Positions 1 to 10,634 of a DNA stretch of 64,000 nt are shown here, in pieces. The translations under genes were made by a program, and so were the position numbers. Origin of the DNA: Medicago truncatula (Eukaryota; Streptophyta; Magnoliopsida; Fabales; Fabaceae). Each line of letters starts with the position of its first letter. The stretch's first letter is position 1. The stretch is from contig NC_053042.1 of NCBI RefSeq assembly GCF_003473485.1, positions 34,066,762 through 34,130,761 on the forward strand. The letters are read 5' to 3'. Under the pieces are notes generated by a model, which saw only the letters and a list, made by a program, of their open reading frames with translations, was not told the origin of the DNA and searched no databases.

Positions 1-362
1 GGAAAATTCGTTTAAGGTTTAATTAGAATAACAATAAAAGTGGGTCCGAAATCTCCCTGAAGTCTCTCATATTCTCTTTTTAACAAAAAAATTGCAGTAT
101 AAAACAACTGGGTCTCTTTATAAATAGTGTGAAAGTTTAAGTGTATAATAAATATTGACAAGGGTTTCTCTTATCAACGTTATCAAAGGGTTATTCAGTG
201 GTGGTAATCAATTTGACCTAACCTCGTAATTCTTGTATATGCATCTCTGATTTTTATGCTATTTTCTATCATAGTTGTTTAATTTTTTTTTCTTAGATTA
301 AACCTTGTATTATTCAAAGAATTTCTTAAAACACAAGATACAATGAATCCATCTATATATAC

Positions 363-500
363 CTTTGCAAGTCTTTCATAGTTGATTCGTCAAACATGTC
401 CTCCAACGTCTGTGCCAATGTTTTATAGGAACTGTGAGCACTCAAATCAACCTTTCTTCCAATAGGTATCCCGTCCATATTTACTTTGACAAACGCGGAT
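363..500 (-). pseudogene. Aux/IAA domain III exon remnant, copy 1
   Basis: On the minus strand a frame open from about 500 to 363 reads [18 protein letters not shown] and then a stretch ending [16 protein letters not shown]. This is the domain III (PB1-type) signature of Aux/IAA auxin-response repressors. It ends at AAAG followed by GT, which fits a splice donor at 362-361. No degron, EAR motif or domain IV is visible on either side, so it is a stranded exon and not a working repressor. It overlaps, in another frame, the last codons of the defensin-like gene at 481-753. The same remnant recurs near 11.4 kb and 17.4 kb. Confidence 0.7.
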
Positions 501-753
501 TTCCTGAGGTGTCTTTTTCTTTGATATTAATGTCATTGCAACAAACACAAGTGTCTATACAATTACAATTAGGATTTTTAGTTCCAGCTGTGCCATATTT
601 TGCTAAACATTTACTTTGGCAATCACTATTTTCACAAAACAAAATGCGGACAAATTGAGGATTGTTTGGCACACTGCTTGATGAGCTAATTAGGGGAGAC
701 ACAGAGAAAATGATCAAAATAGAAAGCTTCATTATAAACGATTTTCTTATCAT
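481..753 (-). CDS. defensin-like secreted cysteine-rich peptide (copy 1, open)
   Basis: This 90-residue ORF starts at the ATG at 753; a second in-frame ATG at residue 8 is also possible. Residues 8-25 are a strongly hydrophobic signal peptide followed by a serine run. The mature part holds eight cysteines spaced C-x4-C-x3-C-x11-C-x-C-x3-C-x-C-C, which matches the general cysteine-rich defensin-like pattern of plants. Such peptides are secreted and act in defence, reproduction or, in legumes, nodules; which role applies here cannot be read from sequence. The last residues, [10 protein letters not shown], are encoded by the out-of-frame Aux/IAA remnant, so the C-terminus appears to have been captured. 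Copies 2 and 3 of the tandem unit are broken. Expression is unproven. Confidence 0.6.
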   Translation of the reverse strand: MIRKSFIMKLSILIIFSVSPLISSSSSVPNNPQFVRILFCENSDCQSKCLAKYGTAGTKNPNCNCIDTCVCCNDINIKEKDTSGNPRLSK

Positions 754-810
754 AAATGTTCAAGGTTTATAAGTTTATTGAAATATATTCCCTAAAAAAA
801 AAAAAGTTTA

Positions 811-827
811 TTAAAATATATATGCAT
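811..827 (-). promoter_or_regulatory. possible TATA box of the defensin-like gene
   Basis: Read on the minus strand this is ATGCATATATATTTTAA, about 60-75 bases before the ATG at 753. The position suits a TATA element, but the region is AT-rich throughout, so the call is weak. Confidence 0.3.
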
Positions 828-1292
828 GAATACTCACTGCTAATTTAGTGTGAACTTCAAGTGTTATGGTTATTTACATGTTTCTGGTTTTAGTCTTGTC
901 CAAATTTGATTAACCATAAGTATAAATTAATATTAATCATACTTCTGTATAACTGTGCCTATGATTGTTAGGTTTTGAAGTGTCGACACTTCAATTAGAT
1001 ATCAAGGGTTATTCGATTCCGAGTTTTTGGGTTGATAGTAGACCTACTCATAGTTGTTTATGGTTTATCAATTTTTTGCCATATTGACCGCTGATTTAGT
1101 GTGAGTGTTATGGTTGTTACATGTTAGGTTTTGACGTAGTTGGAATTCCTTTTCTTATATAGTGATGTCAACACATTTCAACTAATTAGTCTTTTTATAT
1201 CAAAATCAAGAGAACCTTACAGTTCTTTTATAACACTAATATTTGCATGCTGGCAATCATTCTGCAGTGGCTCAGTGAGAAATACATACGAG

Positions 1293-2507
1293 ATGGAAGA
1301 AAACAATATATTGACAAATCTACCGGTCGATGTGTTGGAATTGATGATTCTGAACCGCTTGCCCCTTAAAGATTGGCTTGGATTAAGGGCAACATGTCGT
1401 TCTTGTAGGAAAACAGTTTCTAATTTCATTGAAAACAAGCGTTGCTGCCATTTACCTGAACTGCCATTAGTTTTCCTGAAATCCAAAAAATCAAGGTTCC
1501 TTTATAGCTTGCGTACAAAAAGTGTACATCGCATTAGAACACCACAATTAGGGCGCAATAATAGATGTCTTGGGTCAGTTGAAGGCTGGTTGATTGTGGG
1601 TGACCTTTCTGAAAAGGGTTTTGCAAAAATTTTCTTCTCAAATCCAATGAATGATGTTAGAATCACGATACCATCAAAGCTGCACTTGCCCCCTTCCGCC
1701 CAATGTGATGGAAAGTTACATGTGAGCAAAATGGTGGCCTCTTCCAAACCAAATTTTGATGGTTCTGATTGTTATTTAGTCGGTCTTTTAGGTGATGATT
1801 GTCACATTGCAATTTATAAACTTTTTGATAAGTCATGGATTATAGTTGAGCCAGATAAGGATTCAAGGACTTATTTTATAGATTTGGAAATTATTGGTAC
1901 GCAATTGTATGTATGTGACGGGTCCTCAGATTCTATATTGGTTTATGATCTCAAAGACTCCATTAATGGACCTCCAAAGGCTAAAGTGTTGATTGAACTT
2001 CCAGAAATAATGCCACAAGAATCAAGTATAATTAGTAACCAGGGTAACATTTTTCTAGCTAAAGATGAAGTGTTAAGAGAGTTATACTTAATTTATATGT
2101 TAAGTAATGGAGAGGTTAAAAATCAACATGTTGTCTTTGACCATTTGAAAACACCCACATCATTTGTTAAGCCGCCTCAGATTAACATCTTTGAAGTCTT
2201 CAAGCTGGACACGGACAAGGATTCTATTGGATGGCAGAATGTGAAGCTGGAAGATAGAGTGTCTTTTGTTAGTAGCTACAAGAGTATGGTTATGTCCAGG
2301 GATGTACTTAATTGCAATAAAGAGTTGAGGATTGGAGGGAATAACATTTATTTTGCTGTTACTTTTCCATGTCCCATAAATCCATGGTCAGGTTTAGAGG
2401 TGGGGATGTTTTGTTTGACTGATAGCAGCATCAAATACTTTCCTGTGGAGACATCGAAGCAGGGCGATGTCCCTTATCCTTTATGGTTTGTACCAAGTTT
2501 TTGGTAA
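1293..2507 (+). CDS. F-box/DUF295 (KIB1-4 type) protein, tandem copy 1
   Basis: Single-exon gene of 404 residues. The first in-frame ATG is at 1293 (MEENNILTNLPVDVLEL); the open frame extends upstream without an ATG, and all three copies share this start. Residues 4-45 form an F-box (LPVDVLELMILNRLPLKDWL, then a CRSCRK stretch), which would bind SKP1 in an SCF ubiquitin ligase. The rest, about residues 65-390, resembles the plant DUF295/KIB1-4 beta-propeller region, with IAIYKLFDKSW, a DGSSDSILVYDL segment, GWQNVKLEDRVSFVSS and IYFAVTFPCPINPW. This part usually selects the substrate, which is unknown. The C-terminus is YPLWFVPSFW. The frame is intact, and the other two copies differ only at scattered residues. 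Function beyond SCF membership is inference. Confidence 0.87.
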   Translation: MEENNILTNLPVDVLELMILNRLPLKDWLGLRATCRSCRKTVSNFIENKRCCHLPELPLVFLKSKKSRFLYSLRTKSVHRIRTPQLGRNNRCLGSVEGWLIVGDLSEKGFAKIFFSNPMNDVRITIPSKLHLPPSAQCDGKLHVSKMVASSKPNFDGSDCYLVGLLGDDCHIAIYKLFDKSWIIVEPDKDSRTYFIDLEIIGTQLYVCDGSSDSILVYDLKDSINGPPKAKVLIELPEIMPQESSIISNQGNIFLAKDEVLRELYLIYMLSNGEVKNQHVVFDHLKTPTSFVKPPQINIFEVFKLDTDKDSIGWQNVKLEDRVSFVSSYKSMVMSRDVLNCNKELRIGGNNIYFAVTFPCPINPWSGLEVGMFCLTDSSIKYFPVETSKQGDVPYPLWFVPSFW

Positions 2508-3116
2508 TTCCACTATATTGGCACTTACATATGTTTTGATCCATTGCATGCCAATGATGTCTTATAGATTTTTATGTCAAGGCCAAGATGCTTTAAAATA
2601 TTTACGCCTCAAAATACAAGAACTTGGAGATTCATGTCCACATTTGGCATAAGTTTTTTTTTTTTTATTTGTTATTGAAGAATGGCTTGCAGCCTTTTTT
2701 TTCTTTTTTATGTGGGGAGATGAATGAATGAATTTGGAAGGCAATTAGATATGCTGCCTATATATTCTTATATTATATATTTCCATGCTTTGCCCAATCT
2801 CTTTTCTTATTTATTTTGTTGTCTTGCAACATAAATGTAAATCACATAGGATGAAGCTGACCTCACATAGGATGAGTCTTATGTTGTGAGGGATTATTCA
2901 ACTCACTGACTAGTGCTTAAATTTCACTTTTAGCTTCCAAAATTTTGAGCCCATCAAAGTCCCCTATTTGTTTGAGCCAAAATTGGCCCCCCTCGTCACC
3001 AAAAAATATAACAATGTGTTACAATATTTTGTTGTTTTGTAGGGATGGTGACAATAGGGATTGGTCTCATTACCACAAGCATTAATTATGCATGTTACCA
3101 GTTGAGATCAATGTAA
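2508..3116. other. 3' flank of F-box copy 1, non-coding
   Basis: This holds the F-box 3' UTR, including a segment (GCCAAGATGC, ACGCCTCAAAATACAAG) that recurs after copy 3, again near 20.8 kb, and inverted after copy 2. The stretch 2700-2860 is repeated almost verbatim at about 5400-5550. I see no gene. Confidence 0.7.
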
Positions 3117-3480
3117 TCCTAGTATTTTTTACTAGACTGCAATATTTGTTTGGAGAAAAACATCATTAGTAAAAATACGATACTCTTAAGGTTATTATTA
3201 AAACAAGTTTTACCAAAGTAAACATGAATTGGTAAAAGAAAATACTTTGGTGACAGAATAACAAGATAATTCAGCACAAGCTACATCAATTTAGGTTCAA
3301 ACAAAATTTCCCTTTTCTAACATCTCTATCATCATTGAAACATAAGACTACAAATAGAAACCAGTCAAGAACAACAAATTGATCTATGCTTGCTTGCTTG
3401 CAAAAGAAGAAAACAGGGTCTCAAATTCTTAAACATGTAAAAGAAGATAACTACAAGTCTACAACACCTAAGATTGATAG
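3117..3480. repeat. dispersed 3'-flank repeat 'R', copy 1
   Basis: A segment of about 370 bp running from TTTTTACTAGACTGCAATA to CTACAACACCTAAGATTGA. It recurs at about 6250-6620, 19790-20190, 22540-22910, 26900-27290 and 30317-30750. In the later copies it lies just 3' of G3BP-like coding pieces, so it is probably the downstream part of that gene's duplication unit. Here it stops abruptly at 3480, where another duplicated segment begins. Confidence 0.8.
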
Positions 3481-3895
3481 TATTTCTTGCGATGTGGGTA
3501 TCAATTTAACTCACTACAAAATTTGTTGTTTCTCACGCCATTTTCTTATGAATGTGTGAAGAATGTTTCCTAAATTGATTTTTTTTTTGACAAATCCTAA
3601 ATTGAAAAATGTAGTGTCTATTTTGAGGTATGTAATAGTATCTACAAGTACAAGATTTTGGTAGTGGCCTCAAAATGAAAATAATATATGTTGAATTAAG
3701 AATGTTACATGAATATCTCAGAATACATTAGTAAGATAAACAACTAGTGTCTTCAGTAGAAAACAAACTGTCCATGCACACAAAAAGGCATGTATGATAT
3801 GCCAAAACTTCACTCTTACAAAATTGCACAACATAGTAGTATAGGAATCATATTCCAACTGAATTTGATGCCCCTTCTTTTAAGATCATTAAGTT

Positions 3896-5062
3896 TCAAA
3901 ATTGCACTTTGCTTTTGGAGGAGCTTTGCCTTTGATTAGCCAAAACCTTGGCATGACCTCTCATGGTCCCTCTTGCATCTTTATTTCTCTTAGTTAAGGA
4001 TACATTGTTGTTCAGGTCATGTATACTTCCAATTAATTCATCATTATCTGAAACAAAAATTCATTAAAATTATCATGTTTATACACGAATGACAATTTAG
4101 TAATCATATATAAAACGTACGCATTAATTACCCTATCAATTTTTTAACGTGCGTGAAAAATACCAAAATGGACTTATATACGCGGAAAATTAGTATTACC
4201 GGGACTAGATAGGACTGCACGTGGGCGTATAACAGAACTAGCTCTTGCATTTTCTTTTGGAACAATCTCGCCGGCTCGATTGCTATTTTTCAATATTCCT
4301 GTGGAAGTTGAAACATCATTCATTAATCATTACTTCATTTACCAAAAGAAGGCGATGCTAAATTGACATTAGATGTAGAATTCAACCTTTGGTTGAAGGA
4401 GTGAATCTTCTTGTTATTATATGTTGAGGACAGACCTTTGTGTTTTTGGAATTTGATTGTTGACTTTTACTCTCATTCTCCTCTTCAGCACGAAAAAGAA
4501 AATTGCAAAAGCAAAAATTAGGAGTTGAGATTCTCTCAATTTTGCAAAAGAAATAGAAAGTTCCATTTATGATAAAACAGATACAATTAGATAATTAAAT
4601 GGAGAGGATCTTGACCCAAAAAATAGAGATCATTGTTTTTGGAATTCGATTGTTGACTTTTACTTTGATTCTCCTCTTCTGCATTCAAAGATTAACAATT
4701 TCATGTTTGAAGCCGATGCTGGCCGGAAAAGAAAATTGCAAAGGTAAAAATTAGAAGTTGAGATTCTATCAATTTCGCAAAAAATAGAGAGGATCTTGAC
4801 CAGAAAAATAGAGATTATTGCTAAACCAAATCAAAAGATCCATGTAGGCAAATTACCTTCAAAGTGTAAAGACTCAATGAGCTTCAAAAAAGCCAAAATT
4901 CCACTATCATTTTCAGGATAAAGATAGTCTTCTTGCTCTGTAATCCTCACTTTCACTCTTGGATACACTTCAAAAAACAGCACAAGTTTAAGTTAGTGAG
5001 GAAAAAAGTGATTTAACACTTTAAGTTACTAGTTGTGTCTATATATTTGAAGGAAACTCACT
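3896..5062 (-). CDS. uncharacterised 120-residue plant protein, copy 1, start codon split by an intron
   Basis: Spliced reading: exon end at 5062 (a lone A), then 4967-4857, 4298-4200 and 4047-3896. All junctions have GT-AG ends and the phases agree (1+111+99+152 = 363 nt). The initiator ATG is formed by A from the first exon joined to TG at 4967. The protein starts MYPRVKVRITEQEDY, has a middle SGILAFLKLIESLHFEG segment, and then the motif RPRAVLSSP joined to DNDELIGS across the last intron. The C-terminus is basic and serine-rich (GHAKVLANQRQSSSKSK). I recognise the RPRAVLSSPDND-IG core as typical of uncharacterised plant proteins but assign no function. There is no signal peptide or membrane segment. 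A second intact copy lies at 33821-34792, which supports a real gene. Confidence 0.65.
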
Positions 5063-6243
5063 TTAATATGTTGTTTGAAATAGAACTGATGTTGAAAATT
5101 GATAGAGGATAGTTGTAGAGTTGAACACTTGTTCTAGTTTATAAAGCTGAGCCTCATACACAATTACAACCTAGCTATTGTTAGATGAGTAAAAAGGAAG
5201 TAACAAAAAAGTGACAATGATGTTTCTTTGCTTAAACATCAAGTAGGTAAGATTGTTCAGATTACATGTGAGTGGCATTGAGTGAGAATCTGAATTTTAT
5301 AACATCCTAATTAATTGAGCCTCAAATTTTATCCCTGGAATAAATGAAAAAGGTTGCTTTGAACTTTTGTTTATGAAGAAGATATGGGTTCCCCATTTCA
5401 TAAACTTGGCTTTCGGTTTAGTGGGATATGTGGGGAGAGATGAATGAATGAATTTGGCAGGCAATTAGATATATTTCCATGCTTTGCCCAATCTCTTTTC
5501 TTATTTATTTTGTTGTCTTGCAACATAAATGTAAATCACATAGGATGAAGCTGACCTCACCTTAAGTTGCAGGGTACATACACACTCGACAGTCGATAAA
5601 AATATACAAAAATTCATATGCTTCATACATTATCTGATGGTGACAATAGGGATTGGTCTCATTACCACTAGCATTAATTATGCATGTTACCAGTTGAGAT
5701 CAATGTAGAAAAAACTACGTACCATGAAAATTCAAGAGTTGGGCGGAAAACACATATCATGTAGAAAACAACAAATGGTTGTGATACGTTCTTTTTTGCT
5801 TTTCAAGGGATGTGATACATTCATTTATTGTCGTCTAATACTATAAGTCTATAACATTCCCTTGATAAAAAACTTAAGTGTATTTTGTGAGACCCACTTA
5901 TGCACTCATTTCAAGAGATCACCATTAAGAATGCTCTAAGTACAAAATTGGAGGAGATCAGTTATCAGTTATACCATAATGATAGCCATTAGACTTTGAT
6001 TTCATCCATCAAAATGCAGCAGCTATGAGCACTGTATGACTTGCAGTATCATTTCAATTAAACTGAATTTCACAAGTAAATTAACTAAATTATAACAACG
6101 AATGCATAAAGTAAACCGCAATAGAGGTTCTTTCTAAATTTCAAAATTCATGGAGAGCAAAATTTCATGTATATGCTTTATTTGTGTATATCTTCTACAA
6201 CTAGGCCACTCTCCAATAACTAGAAGATTGCAGCTACCAGTTG
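5063..6243. other. intergenic, duplicated flank material
   Basis: The first 300 bp are the upstream flank of the minus-strand gene ending at 5062 and match the flank of its second copy near 34.9 kb. About 5400-5560 repeats 2700-2860. About 5720-5940 is repeated at 13630-13805. No coding signal is seen. Confidence 0.6.
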
Positions 6244-6620
6244 AGATCAATGCAATCCTAGTATTTTTTACTAGACTGCAATACTTGTTTGGAGAAATAC
6301 ATCAATAGTAAAATACAATACTCTAAGGTTAATATTAAAACAAGTTTTACCAAAGTAAACATGAATTGGTAAAAGAAAATACTTTGGTGACAGAATAACA
6401 AGATAATTCAGCACAAGCTACATCAATTTAGGTTCAAACAAAATTTCCCTTTTCTAACATCTCTATCATCATTGAAACATAAGACTACAAATAGAAACCA
6501 GTCAAGAACAACAAATTGATCTATGCCTGCTTGCTTGCAAAAGAAGAAAACAGGGTCTCAAATGCTTAAACAAATAAAAGAAGATAACTACAAGTCTACA
6601 ACACCTAAGATTGATACCAG
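6244..6620. repeat. dispersed 3'-flank repeat 'R', copy 2
   Basis: Nearly identical to 3117-3480 and followed, as in the other complete units, by G3BP-like coding pieces on the minus strand. Confidence 0.8.
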
Positions 6621-6730
6621 TAACTGCATATAACCACCTCAAATCTCGATTGATGCATTAATATTTTTCAAAACATATTCCAATTGTGAACTAGGCTGAG
6701 CTGGATAATCATTGCCGTAAAATCGGAAGC

Positions 6731-7453
6731 TGCCCAATCGTCTCTAAGGTCTTTCGTCTCCTTGATCTACCACGCCCCCCTTGTATTATTGCCCCCGCCT
6801 CTGCCTGTCAATGTTGATGTTCACATAATTAAGATAACATATAACATTCGAATTAAGGCTTTTCAACTGATAATTAATCAATGCCATATAACTTGGTGTT
6901 TAAAATTTAGTTACTCTAATGATATGGACCTTATTAATTGTTTATTCAATTCAAAGTTGGATAAAATCACAAAACTTAACCTCAAAATTCAGGAAAACAT
7001 TATAGTGAAATAAATTACAGGTACTTACATTAGGACCGTCGGGTATCTGAGGAGGCTCCTCCTGAACAGCCATGTTTTCTGGGGTTGTAACATCAGCATT
7101 AGCAACACTTGATGAAGATGCCTCTTCCTGTGCAGTTAAAGTTTCCGAGACAATAGGTTGCTTTTGAAGATCAGAACCGTCAGGTATGTGAGGAGGCTCC
7201 TCCTGAACAGCATCCACGTTTTCTGGGGTTGGATCATCAACATTAGCAACACTTGATGAATTTGACGAAGATGCCTCATCCTGTGCAGGTGGAGTTTCCC
7301 TGACATCAGGTTGAATTTGAAGATCATAACGGCCCCTTTGTTTTTTTTGTGGTTGTATTTGCAGCTTTGGAAACTGAATGTCGTTCACCTCCAGAGACAT
7401 TAACGGTTTAAACCTTTTCACTTCTGATTCATCCAATTTACCGTTGTCCGCAA
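6731..7453 (-). pseudogene. truncated G3BP-like (NTF2 family) gene, copy A: disordered-region exon and a terminal exon only
   Basis: An exon at 7453-7029, bounded by TTAG before and GTAAGT after, encodes ADNGKLDESEVKRF and an acidic serine-rich stretch. Inside it a block of about 48 codons (from a DLQ-x-QP start to an EEPP-x-IPDG end) occurs twice in tandem. Its length, 425 nt, has the same phase as the 281-nt exon of the intact gene at 23704-23424. Downstream pieces near 6830-6760 read GRGGGNNTRG, like the glycine/arginine exons of the family. The NTF2-domain exons are missing: the upstream intron runs straight into LINE sequence at about 7590. The copy cannot make the full protein. Confidence 0.65.
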
Positions 7454-7589
7454 CTAACAACAAAAAACAACACGTAATTCAAATATAACCCAAATAATCA
7501 GAAAATTGATGCTACATTATAGACTATAGTATGAAATTAAAATATATTATAAACTATAGTCTTAAATATAAGCAAAAGATCAATAATTA

Positions 7590-7960
7590 CTAAGGCGGGG
7601 TTTTATCAACATTTTTCTGCAATTAAGGGAGACTAATCTAAAGCCTAAATGACACTGGATACAACTGAAAGATATACTAAGGCGGGGTTTTATCAACATT
7701 TTTGGGATGGTCTTGGAGGGTTTTCTTTTCTTCCTCTGCATGCTTTTGGCTTGAAATGGGTGCCTTCCCCTTCCAACTCAATATTACTAAGAATATTAGG
7801 AATAATTTTAAAAATTATGCAAGTGGAAAGTCTCATTGTCAACAAACATAAGTTTGTTTTGGGTCTATCTTTTATAATTTTTTTTTTCCTCTATGGAGAA
7901 GTGGTGAGTCGAAGTTAAAACCTCGATCTCTGCAAGAGGGCTTCAACAAGGCTGTCCTTG
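7590..7960 (+). mobile_element. LINE fragment, co-duplicated with the G3BP-like unit
   Basis: Contains the same YQHFWDGLGGFSF stretch as the LINE fragments at 21.6 and 26.0 kb, but breaks off inside the following region before the reverse-transcriptase core. A later piece (AGAGGGCTTCAACAAGGCTG) matches the GLQQGCP reverse-transcriptase motif. It is internally deleted and rearranged; at 7590-7640 part of its start is present twice. Confidence 0.6.
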
Positions 7961-8331
7961 TGAATAAGGTTGTATGTCCGCTCTTTCTACTGCGCTAACG
8001 CATGTGATTATTTTATTATGTTTGTTTTTATAATTTTGATTTAAATTTTTAAATATTAATGGAAATTATTGATATATTGATTTATAAACAAAATATTGTC
8101 AAAGCATATAACAAAATTATTTATGAACTCAACATATTTTAGTTTGCCTGCATATAAAATAAAGATAAAATAATGATCATTTATTGTTTATTCTAATAGT
8201 AATTAGTAACATCATAGCATAAATGTATAAATGTCATGTTATGTAAAAGAAATATTGCTATAGATTATTTAATTTAATCAACATACCTTGACGATGACGA
8301 TGACGCAACGATGTAAAGTTAAATGTGTCTT
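7961..8331. other. AT-rich intergenic DNA
   Basis: No gene or clear repeat is seen. A block of ACGATG-type triplets near 8290-8310 marks the approach to the acidic-repeat coding piece. Confidence 0.5.
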
Positions 8332-9070
8332 CTATATATCCACATCTTGTATTTGTGCATCTTCAAAATTTTCATTAACTGTGTCCTCCATATCCACATC
8401 TTGTATTTGTGCATCTTCAAAATTTTCATTAATTGTGTCTTCCATATCCACATCTTGTATTTGTGCATCGTCAAAATTTTCATCAACTTCCACATTATCT
8501 GTGACCAAAGTGATATTATAATTTATGACATAACAAATGTTAATATTTGATATATTCTACAAAAGCATTGGAGTTATCATATTATGGTTCATAAGTGATT
8601 GATTATCATGAGTTCCTTGAAAAGTTGATGCATTATTAAGATCTGGTAGTTAAATTAAATATGTAAGAATATTTATGACACAAAAAAAAAAGTATCACAA
8701 TATAATATTAAATAATAGTAATCGTTAAATAAGTGTAAAAGTATATAATTTTGTTTTCATCACTAACCAAGTGTTGGGTATATGTATGGTACTTGATTCT
8801 ACTTCGTTGTCATGTATTCTTTGAAAGTGTGTATTTGAAAAATTCATAGCGTGAAAATTTGATTGGGCACGTTTGGCTCAACGATATCATTAGTGCATGA
8901 TATTTCAACTTCATTTCCTTTTTCTTTTCATAGTTTAAAATTTGATTGGTACTTGATTCTCTTTCATTGTTGTTTTGCTCATTGTCCATTCTCTGTTTTC
9001 TTTACCTTTCATAATCCGTCCTTACTTTCTGGTGATCCTCCCTCGATAGTTGACTTTTGCTATTTCTCAT
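8332..9070 (-). pseudogene. hypothetical gene fragment with 21-residue acidic repeats, copy 1
   Basis: Minus-strand exon 8498-8332 follows a CACAG acceptor and encodes three tandem repeats of the type NENFEDAQIQDVDMEDT (63 bp per unit), ending in a stop at 8334-8332. A possible first exon at 9070-9006 reads MRNSKSQLSREDHQKVR and ends at AAAG before GT. Between them I find only scattered open pieces (such as MDNEQNNNERESSTNQ), and no complete splice model. A second copy lies at about 13810-14540. I do not recognise the family. It may be the remains of a gene carried by a mobile element. Confidence 0.35.
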
Positions 9071-10029
9071 TTTTCTAATAAGAACCGTCAAAATTAAAAG
9101 ATTAATAATTAATAATGAAAGAGATTTTCGTTTTTTGTTTTAAAGGGGTAATAATGAAACATAAAAGTACCATGCATATATTTGATTTTTTTAACAAAAG
9201 AAGGCATGAATTTTTAATATTTTTTTATCAATGTATGATTGTGGTATTTGTCCAAATAGCAACATCCATCATTGCTCCATTTAGGTGTGCTCTATTTACC
9301 CAATTTCAAACCATAGATGTGTGACATGTTGCCAAAACAAATTTAAATGTTAAGATTAAATAGAATGCGGGAGCTAATGTAAAGGTGAGATTGTTCCGGG
9401 GCTATGCTACAACAACAACAATGAGGGTAGGCCATTTGAAAATATTGGAGGTCATTATCAATGGTGGAGCGTCACAACTTGCATGCGAAGAGGATAACCA
9501 TTGCTGACTAAACTAATTACAAAAAAACTTGAGTGGGGAAACAAATATCGCATAGAAAACATAAAGGAGTTGAGTGATAGAGGGTTCAATGTCATCATCG
9601 GCACCGACGTTACATACATTGTTTTTTTTTTTGGAGAGAAAACGTTACATAAGTTGTTGAAGCTATATTGCCTTTATTAAACAAATAATGATTTATTTAA
9701 TAATTAAAAAAAAAAACAACGCTATTAGTTTTTATAAGCAATTATAAACTAGCAAAGTCAAATAATCCATAAAATTAATCGTAAACAATTTAAATCATAA
9801 TCACTTATAAACCAGCAAAGTCAAATAATCCATAAAATTAATTGACTTTAATTAATTGTAACATGAAAGGAAAAGAAAAAAACTTACAGGTTAATTATGA
9901 ATTCTGATGCAGAGGGCTGAGAGAGGTTGAGAAAAACTAAACAATGTGGGAATGAAACATGAACTGTGAGAACCCTAGTTATTTATATTTAATATAGTGC
10001 TAACATATCTTTTTCTAAAATATTTTGAG

Positions 10030-10360
10030 TCATAATCTTTTTTTAGTGGATTTAAAGTCCAATCTTTAACATTATTTTTTCCTCACGTTTGTTACTAATA
10101 TTTTTTTTTAGAGGATTTAAAGTTCAATCTTTAACAATATTTTTTACTCACATTTGTTACTAATCTTTTTTTAGAGGATTTAAAGTCCAATCATTAACAT
10201 TATTTTTTGCTCATGTTTGTTACTAATCTTTTTTTCAGGGGATTTAAAGTACAATCTTTAACCTTATTTTTTACTCAGGTTTGTTACTAATCTTTTTTTA
10301 GAGGATTTAAAGTCCAATTTTTAACATTATTTTTTGCTCACGTTTGTTACATTTGTTTTA
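10030..10360. repeat. minisatellite, about five units of roughly 63 bp
   Basis: Unit core GAGGATTTAAAGTCCAATC followed by an ATTATTTTTT run and GTTTGTTACTAATC. About five imperfect copies are present here and about three at 15535-15710 in the duplicate segment. Confidence 0.8.
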
Positions 10361-10634
10361 ATATTTAAATTAAATTTATTCTTATCTATTTGTTACATGT
10401 GTTATTTATATTTAAATTAAGGGTATTTTTAAAGAAAAAAAATCCAACTCAAAAGTGTTGAAAGGATAATTTTCTTTATATATAGTATAGATAAATAAAT
10501 ATTTGTGACTTTCAAATGTAACAAACTCAACGAATTATATTTATGTTTTTTCAGTGACAACAATAGTATAACAAAGTTTAACACCAATAATATAACATTA
10601 TTATAGGAAAATTTGTTTATGGTTATAATTAGAA

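Larger units (their letters stand above)
8280..10500. repeat. segmental duplication, partner of 13760-15960
   Basis: This stretch of about 2.2 kb is repeated with small differences at 13760-15960, including the acidic-repeat exon, the possible first exon and the minisatellite. Differences between partners include an (AT)n tract present only in the second and a poly-T insertion near 9620 present only in the first. The section 9080-10020 holds no gene that I can support. Confidence 0.8.

Noticed and set aside
363-500. A functional Aux/IAA gene
   Set aside because: Only domain III is present. No degron, EAR motif or domain IV was found on the minus strand on either side, and copy 2 is scrambled.
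434-658. Plus-strand ORF of 74 codons opposite the defensin-like gene
   Set aside because: It starts at a non-ATG codon and mirrors the minus-strand cysteine-rich gene; no signal peptide or family feature. The matching ORFs at 11383 and 17340 are also shadows.
1140-1292. N-terminal extension of F-box copy 1 (MEFLFLYSD...)
   Set aside because: It begins at TTG, contains no ATG before 1293, and is interrupted by stops in the sister copies.
8288-8550. Plus-strand ORFs with repeated ISTSCICASSKFS or FKIFINCV-type residues
   Set aside because: They are antisense readings of the acidic 63-bp repeats. The minus-strand reading has a splice acceptor and stop and a more protein-like composition.
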